A DNA stretch of 64,000 nt, taken from contig DASYXY010000085.1 of NCBI GenBank assembly GCA_035934385.1, forward strand, positions 42,230-106,229, given 5' to 3'. The notes below the pieces were generated by a model. The model worked only from the letters and a program-made list of their open reading frames with translations. It was not told the origin of the DNA and ran no database searches. Every line of letters starts with the position of its first letter. Position 1 is the first letter of the stretch. The translations under genes were made by a program, and so were the position numbers. The DNA is from CF-118 sp035934385 (GTDB taxonomy: Bacteria > Chloroflexota > Dormibacteria > Dormibacterales > Dormibacteraceae). Positions 60,555-64,000 of the stretch are shown here, piece after piece.

Positions 60555-62123
60555 ATGGCCGTCATCGTCTGTCCGCAGCCGCAGGCCGCCGAGATCGGCG
60601 TCGAGGTGCTGCGCGGCGGCGGCAACGCGGTCGACGCCGCCGTCACCTGCGCGTTTGCGCAGGGCGTGCTCGACCCGCAGATGTGCGGCATCGGCGGCTG
60701 CGGCGTGATGCTCGTGCACGACCGTCACGGCGAGGACGCGCTGCTGGAGTTCTACTCCACTGCCGGCGCGCGCGTGCGCGAGGACATGTGGGAGCCACTG
60801 TTCCTGCGCGAGGCGGCGGACCGCTACGGCTACGTGCTCGAAGGTTGGGTCAACGATGTCGGCTATCAGTCGGTCGGCGTGCCGGGCACGGTGGCCGGAC
60901 TCTCGACGGCGCTGGAGCGGTACGGCACCATCTCGTGGGACCAGGCGATCGCGCCCGCGATCCCGCTGGCGCGCGAGGGCTTCCCCGTAACGGGTTACAT
61001 GCACGGCTACTGGACCACCGACTACGGCCCCGACGTGGTGCGCAACCACCTACGCATCCAGGCTTCGCCGGCAGCCAAGAAGCTGTACACGAATGACGGA
61101 GAGCTGTTCGCGATCGGAGAGAGGTTCGTGCAGGCGGACTACGCGCGCACGCTGGAGCGGCTCGCGAAGTTCGGAGCCGACGACTTCTATCGCGGCCGCA
61201 TCGCAGAGGAGATCGCGGCTGACTTCGCGGCCAACGGAGGGTTCATCACCGGCGAAGACCTCGCGAGCTACAAAGTGAACGTCACCGAGCCGCTGCGCGG
61301 GACGTACCGAGGGCTTGCAGTGGTGGCGGCGGGCGCTCCGGCCGGCGGGCTCACTCTGATGCAGATGCTGAACTACCTCGAAGGCTTCGACCTCCGCGCC
61401 GCCGGGTGGCCGAGCACGATCGCGGCCCGGCGTCTGGTGGACGCGATGGCCTGGGCCGTCGCCGACCGCGAGGAGCACCTGGCCGACCCGCGCTTCGTCG
61501 ACGTGCCGACCGGCAGGCTTGCGGACAAGGAGTACGCAGCGGCGGCCGCGCGCGCGCACGATCGTTCCGATACGACACATGTATGCGTCGTCGATGACGC
61601 GGGCGGCGCGGTGTCGCTGACCCACACGCTCGGGTCGGCGTCGGGTGTCGTCACGCCCGGGCTGGGTTTCGGCTACAACGACTACATGAACTGCTTCGAC
61701 CCCCGTCCCGGGCGACCGAACTCGATCCGCCCTGGCAAGACGCGGATGACGATGATGACTCCGACGATGGTATTCGACGGCGAGAAGCTTCGCGTCTGCG
61801 TGGGCGCGCCGGGCGGCACGAAGATCGTGACGGGAATCCTGCAGACGATCGTCAACGTTCTCGACCACGAGATGACTCCGGTCGAGGCGGTGAGCGCGCC
61901 TCGCGTCGACTACCAGGGAGACGTGGTCCAGGCGGAAGGTCGCGTCCCGGTGGCGGTCACTGATGGCCTCACGTCGCTTGGTTACAAGGTCAACTGCCGG
62001 ACGCTCAACTACGACTCGTACTTCTCCCGCCCGCAGGTGATCGTCGCTGTCGATGGCCGCCTCGAGGGCGCATCCGATCCGCGCAAGGACGGCGGCACGG
62101 CCCTGGACTCGATGACGCGATGA
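60555..62123 (+). CDS. ggt: gamma-glutamyltransferase family protein
   Basis: 522 aa, ATG start. It is an Ntn-hydrolase: GGNAVDAAVTCAFAQGV near the N-terminus, then autocleavage before the nucleophile Thr340 in DTTHVCVVDDAGGAVSLTHTLGS, and RPNSIRPGKTRMTMMTPT in the small subunit. There is no signal peptide, unlike the periplasmic E. coli enzyme, so it would act in the cytoplasm. It could hydrolyse gamma-glutamyl compounds or be an acylase-like relative. The stop overlaps the SDR start as ATGA. Confidence 0.88.
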   Translation: MAVIVCPQPQAAEIGVEVLRGGGNAVDAAVTCAFAQGVLDPQMCGIGGCGVMLVHDRHGEDALLEFYSTAGARVREDMWEPLFLREAADRYGYVLEGWVNDVGYQSVGVPGTVAGLSTALERYGTISWDQAIAPAIPLAREGFPVTGYMHGYWTTDYGPDVVRNHLRIQASPAAKKLYTNDGELFAIGERFVQADYARTLERLAKFGADDFYRGRIAEEIAADFAANGGFITGEDLASYKVNVTEPLRGTYRGLAVVAAGAPAGGLTLMQMLNYLEGFDLRAAGWPSTIAARRLVDAMAWAVADREEHLADPRFVDVPTGRLADKEYAAAAARAHDRSDTTHVCVVDDAGGAVSLTHTLGSASGVVTPGLGFGYNDYMNCFDPRPGRPNSIRPGKTRMTMMTPTMVFDGEKLRVCVGAPGGTKIVTGILQTIVNVLDHEMTPVEAVSAPRVDYQGDVVQAEGRVPVAVTDGLTSLGYKVNCRTLNYDSYFSRPQVIVAVDGRLEGASDPRKDGGTALDSMTR

Positions 62124-62857
62124 GGTTCAAGGACCGCGTCGCGCTCGTGACCGGAGGCGGCCGCGGCATCGGCGCCGCGACCGCGGAGCTGTTCGCTCGC
62201 GAGGGCGCGAAGGTGGTGGTGTCGGACATGGACGAGGCGCCCGCGCGCGAGGTCGCGGACCCGATCAAGGGCCTCGCCATCGCCTGCGACGTCACCAAGC
62301 GCGAGGCGGTGGAGGCGATGATCGACCGCACCGTCAAGGAGCTCGGCCGCCTCGACGTGCTGGTGACGTGCGCGGGGATCATCCGCGACAACCTGCTGTT
62401 CAAGATGAGCGACGACGATTGGGACGCGGTGATCGACACCCATCTCAAGGGCACATTTTTGTGCGCCCGGGCAGCGCAGCGGCACATGGTCGAGCAGAAG
62501 TACGGAAAGATGGTCTTCCTGTCCTCTACCTCCGCGCTCGGCAATCGTGGCCAGACGAACTACTCGGCGGCGAAGGCGGGCCTGCAGGGAATGGCGCGCA
62601 CGCTGGCGATCGAGCTCGGCCCGTTCAACATCAACGTCAACGCCGTCGCCCCGGGCTTCGTGGAGACGCGTATGACGCGCGCGACCGCCGAGCGTATGGG
62701 CGTGGACTACGAGGCTTTCAAGCTGGGCGCGGCGTCGCAGATACCGCTGCGCCGGGTCGGTCAGCCGGTCGACATCGCGTCGGTGATCGCATTTCTCTGC
62801 AGCGACGAATCGAGCTTCGTCTCAGGCCAGACCGTGTACGTGCGGGGTGGGCCCTAG
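62120..62857 (+). CDS. SDR family oxidoreductase (FabG-like)
   Basis: 245 aa, ATG overlapping the ggt stop. It has the classical short-chain dehydrogenase signs: cofactor motif TGGGRGIG (11-18), a CAG in place of NNAG (84-86), and the catalytic YSAAK (Tyr148, Lys152) with a Ser in FLSSTSALG. PGFVETRMT follows. It resembles 3-oxoacyl-ACP reductases, but the substrate is not fixed by sequence. Confidence 0.9.
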   Translation: MRFKDRVALVTGGGRGIGAATAELFAREGAKVVVSDMDEAPAREVADPIKGLAIACDVTKREAVEAMIDRTVKELGRLDVLVTCAGIIRDNLLFKMSDDDWDAVIDTHLKGTFLCARAAQRHMVEQKYGKMVFLSSTSALGNRGQTNYSAAKAGLQGMARTLAIELGPFNINVNAVAPGFVETRMTRATAERMGVDYEAFKLGAASQIPLRRVGQPVDIASVIAFLCSDESSFVSGQTVYVRGGP

Positions 62858-62861
62858 CGTT

Positions 62862-63851
62862 CTACTGATCACCCCTCCCGGCCTCCCCACCTTGCGGTGG
62901 GGAGGAGACCAGGGGTCCTAGCAGAGCCTCCGCCTCGGCGGCGATCTTCTTCACCAGCTCGCCCGCCGGCAGGATCTCGTGGATGAGCCCGACCGCCTCG
63001 CCGGCCAGCACGAAGTCGCCGTTGGTGACCGCGGCCTGAAGCGCGGGTCGGATGGCGTCGGCGTGTTTCGCCCACTCGTCGGGCTTGCGCGCCCACTCCT
63101 CGAGGATCGGGTTCTTGATCGTGCGCACGACCGAGCCAGGCCACAGGATGCCGAGGATGTCGTCGTAGAACTTGCTCGCCAGGGTCTGGCTGCCCAGGGA
63201 GTTGAGCAGCAGGTCCTTGGAGTGGCCGCGGCCGTGCGCCTCGACGGTGGCGAGGAAGCGTGTGCCCATCAGCACGCCCTGCGCGCCCAGCATGATCGCG
63301 GCCGCAAGGCCTCGGCCGTCCGCGATGCCGCCGGCCGCCATGACCGGCACCGGCTTCACCAGGTCCACGGCCTGAGGCACGAGCGCCATTGTCGACATGC
63401 TCGTGCCGACGTGCCCGCCGCCCTCGGTGCCCTGGGCGATGACCACGTCGGCGCCCTCCGCCGCCACACCACCCGCGTCCTCGGGCGTGGTGACCTGGTG
63501 GACGACCCGCAGCCCCGCCTCGTGCGCGCGCGCGGTGAGCTCGGCGGCGCGGCCCCATGACAGCGAGACCACGGGGACTCGCTGCGCGAGAGTGAGCTCC
63601 ACACAGGCGTCATCGATGCGGCACACCACGTGGTTGACGCCGAATGGCTTCGAGGTGAGGTTGCGCACGCGACGGATCTCGTCGCGCAGGTCGTCGCGGT
63701 TGCGGCCCAGCGCCCCGATGATGCCGAGGCCGCCGGCGTTGCTCACCGCGGCCACGAGCTCGGCGGAGGTGTAGGTGCTCATCCCGCCCTGGAAGATCGG
63801 GATGTCGATGCCGAGCAGCTCGCAGACCGGAGTGCGCAAGCGGCTCGTCAT
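62862..63851 (-). CDS. nitronate monooxygenase (2-nitropropane dioxygenase family)
   Basis: 329 aa, ATG start. It is an FMN-dependent TIM-barrel oxidase: PIFQGGMSTYTSAELVAAVSNAGGLGIIGA, then GTEGGGHVG and AAGGIADGRGLAAAIMLGAQGVLMGTRFLAT in the order usual for the family. Similar proteins oxidise nitronates or act as enoyl reductases. The last 20 residues (SSPPQGGEAGRG) are encoded by the palindromic repeat and are probably not functional. The ATG overlaps the upstream minus-strand stop as ATGA. Confidence 0.9.
   Translation of the reverse strand: MTSRLRTPVCELLGIDIPIFQGGMSTYTSAELVAAVSNAGGLGIIGALGRNRDDLRDEIRRVRNLTSKPFGVNHVVCRIDDACVELTLAQRVPVVSLSWGRAAELTARAHEAGLRVVHQVTTPEDAGGVAAEGADVVIAQGTEGGGHVGTSMSTMALVPQAVDLVKPVPVMAAGGIADGRGLAAAIMLGAQGVLMGTRFLATVEAHGRGHSKDLLLNSLGSQTLASKFYDDILGILWPGSVVRTIKNPILEEWARKPDEWAKHADAIRPALQAAVTNGDFVLAGEAVGLIHEILPAGELVKKIAAEAEALLGPLVSSPPQGGEAGRGDQ
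62882..62905. repeat. CCTCCCCAC/GTGGGGAGG palindrome
   Basis: CCTCCCCAC (62882-62890) and GTGGGGAGG (62897-62905) share exact arms with the copy at 44246-44266. This copy lies at the 3' end of the nitronate-monooxygenase-like gene and supplies part of its coding tail; it faces the convergent SDR gene. Confidence 0.6.
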
Positions 63852-64000
63852 CCCTTGACCGACCTGATGGCGAACACGCAGTCACCCGATCCGGTGACGG
63901 TGCCGCACTCGACCTCGTCCACGAGCCAGTCGTTGGCCAGGCCGGCCCAACGGAGGAGCGACTGGTAGCTGCCGATCCAGAAGTGGCAGGCCTTGTCCTT
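63848..64000 (-). CDS. V4R-like domain protein, C-terminal end (5' end outside window)
   Basis: Only the last 50 residues are visible, ending in VECGTVTGSGDCVFAIRSVKG. The spacing E-C-x-x-x-x-G-x-x-x-C-x-F resembles V4R (4-vinyl reductase) domains, in which paired Cys bind a small ligand or metal. The FWIGSYQSLLRWAGLANDW segment before it is consistent. The domain call is tentative. The TGA overlaps the next start as ATGA, so it is the upstream gene of the nitronate-monooxygenase-like pair. Confidence 0.4.
   Translation of the reverse strand, partial: KDKACHFWIGSYQSLLRWAGLANDWLVDEVECGTVTGSGDCVFAIRSVKG

Noticed and set aside
1..64000. CRISPR array, prophage, IS element or integron
   Set aside because: No regularly spaced repeats, transposase, integrase or phage structural gene was recognised in any region.

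Overview
The window is GC-rich, densely coding bacterial chromosome with no phage, IS element, rRNA operon or CRISPR array in view. Lineage clues are an F420-type (deazaflavin) oxidoreductase, LytR-CpsA-Psr and GT51 cell-wall enzymes, an Lhr helicase, a REP13E12-type HNH endonuclease, a large cyclase/AAA-ATPase protein, polyphosphate enzymes and a phenylacetyl-CoA epoxidase cluster. They point to a soil-type actinobacterium-like or Chloroflexota/Dormibacterota-like organism; this is inference, and no marker here settles the phylum. Translation starts use ATG, GTG and TTG freely. Genes inside operons are joined by ATGA, GTGA, TTGA or TGATG overlaps. Many first genes carry a TANNNT box only 6-10 nt before the start codon and no Shine-Dalgarno, which suggests widespread leaderless transcription.

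Layout. 1-9.1 kb: end of lhr, tRNA-Pro, a cytidylate-kinase-like protein with a DHA2 drug exporter, a TetR regulator divergent from a cupin, an alpha/beta hydrolase, a GH4 glycosidase with a DUF2461 protein, and a LysR regulator. 9.2-16.4 kb: an orphan Flp pilin, a GH13 alpha-glucosidase, a cyclic-nucleotide-fold protein, then a polyphosphate cluster (ppk, CYTH-CHAD, SixA-like, AlkD-like). 16.4-22 kb: histidine degradation hutH-hutU-hutF-hutI. 22-28.2 kb: a small membrane protein with a clear terminator, zwf, an RDD protein, then an SRPBCC / FMN-split-barrel / fdhD / CPBP protease / membrane-anchored protein series. 28.2-30.5 kb: a minus-strand phenylacetyl-CoA epoxidase operon paaA-paaD-paaB-paaC plus a separately encoded zinc ribbon. 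30.6-38.2 kb: tRNA-His, an M50 protease fused to Clp-N-like and TPR repeats, a 1217-aa cyclase-ATPase-solute-binding fusion, an AhpD-like protein and a pterin-dehydratase/VOC protein.

38.2-47.5 kb: HNH endonuclease, a PD-(D/E)XK-like protein, an AlkZ-like glycosylase, aldo/keto reductase, an ArsR-type regulator, a truncated globin overlapping an AhpD-like gene with an in-frame TGA (probable selenoprotein), an RnfD/NqrB-like membrane protein divergent from a lipoprotein, and a DUF5946 protein. 47.5-64 kb: deazaflavin oxidoreductase, CorA, HMG-CoA lyase, tRNA-Arg, a YCF48-like lipoprotein, cupin, ArsC, HEAT-repeat and DUF1003 proteins, a PRC/MgtE-N/CBS protein with an atypical NRAMP transporter, a wall cluster (LCP, beta-propeller, GT51), an ArsP-like permease, gamma-glutamyltransferase, an SDR, a nitronate-monooxygenase-like enzyme and the end of a V4R-like protein.

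The most notable items are the AhpD-like gene whose TGA replaces the second Cys of the CxxC motif and is followed by a hairpin (43632-44222), the cyclase-ATPase-SBP fusion, the M50-Clp-TPR protein, the split PaaD, and the leaderless promoter pattern.
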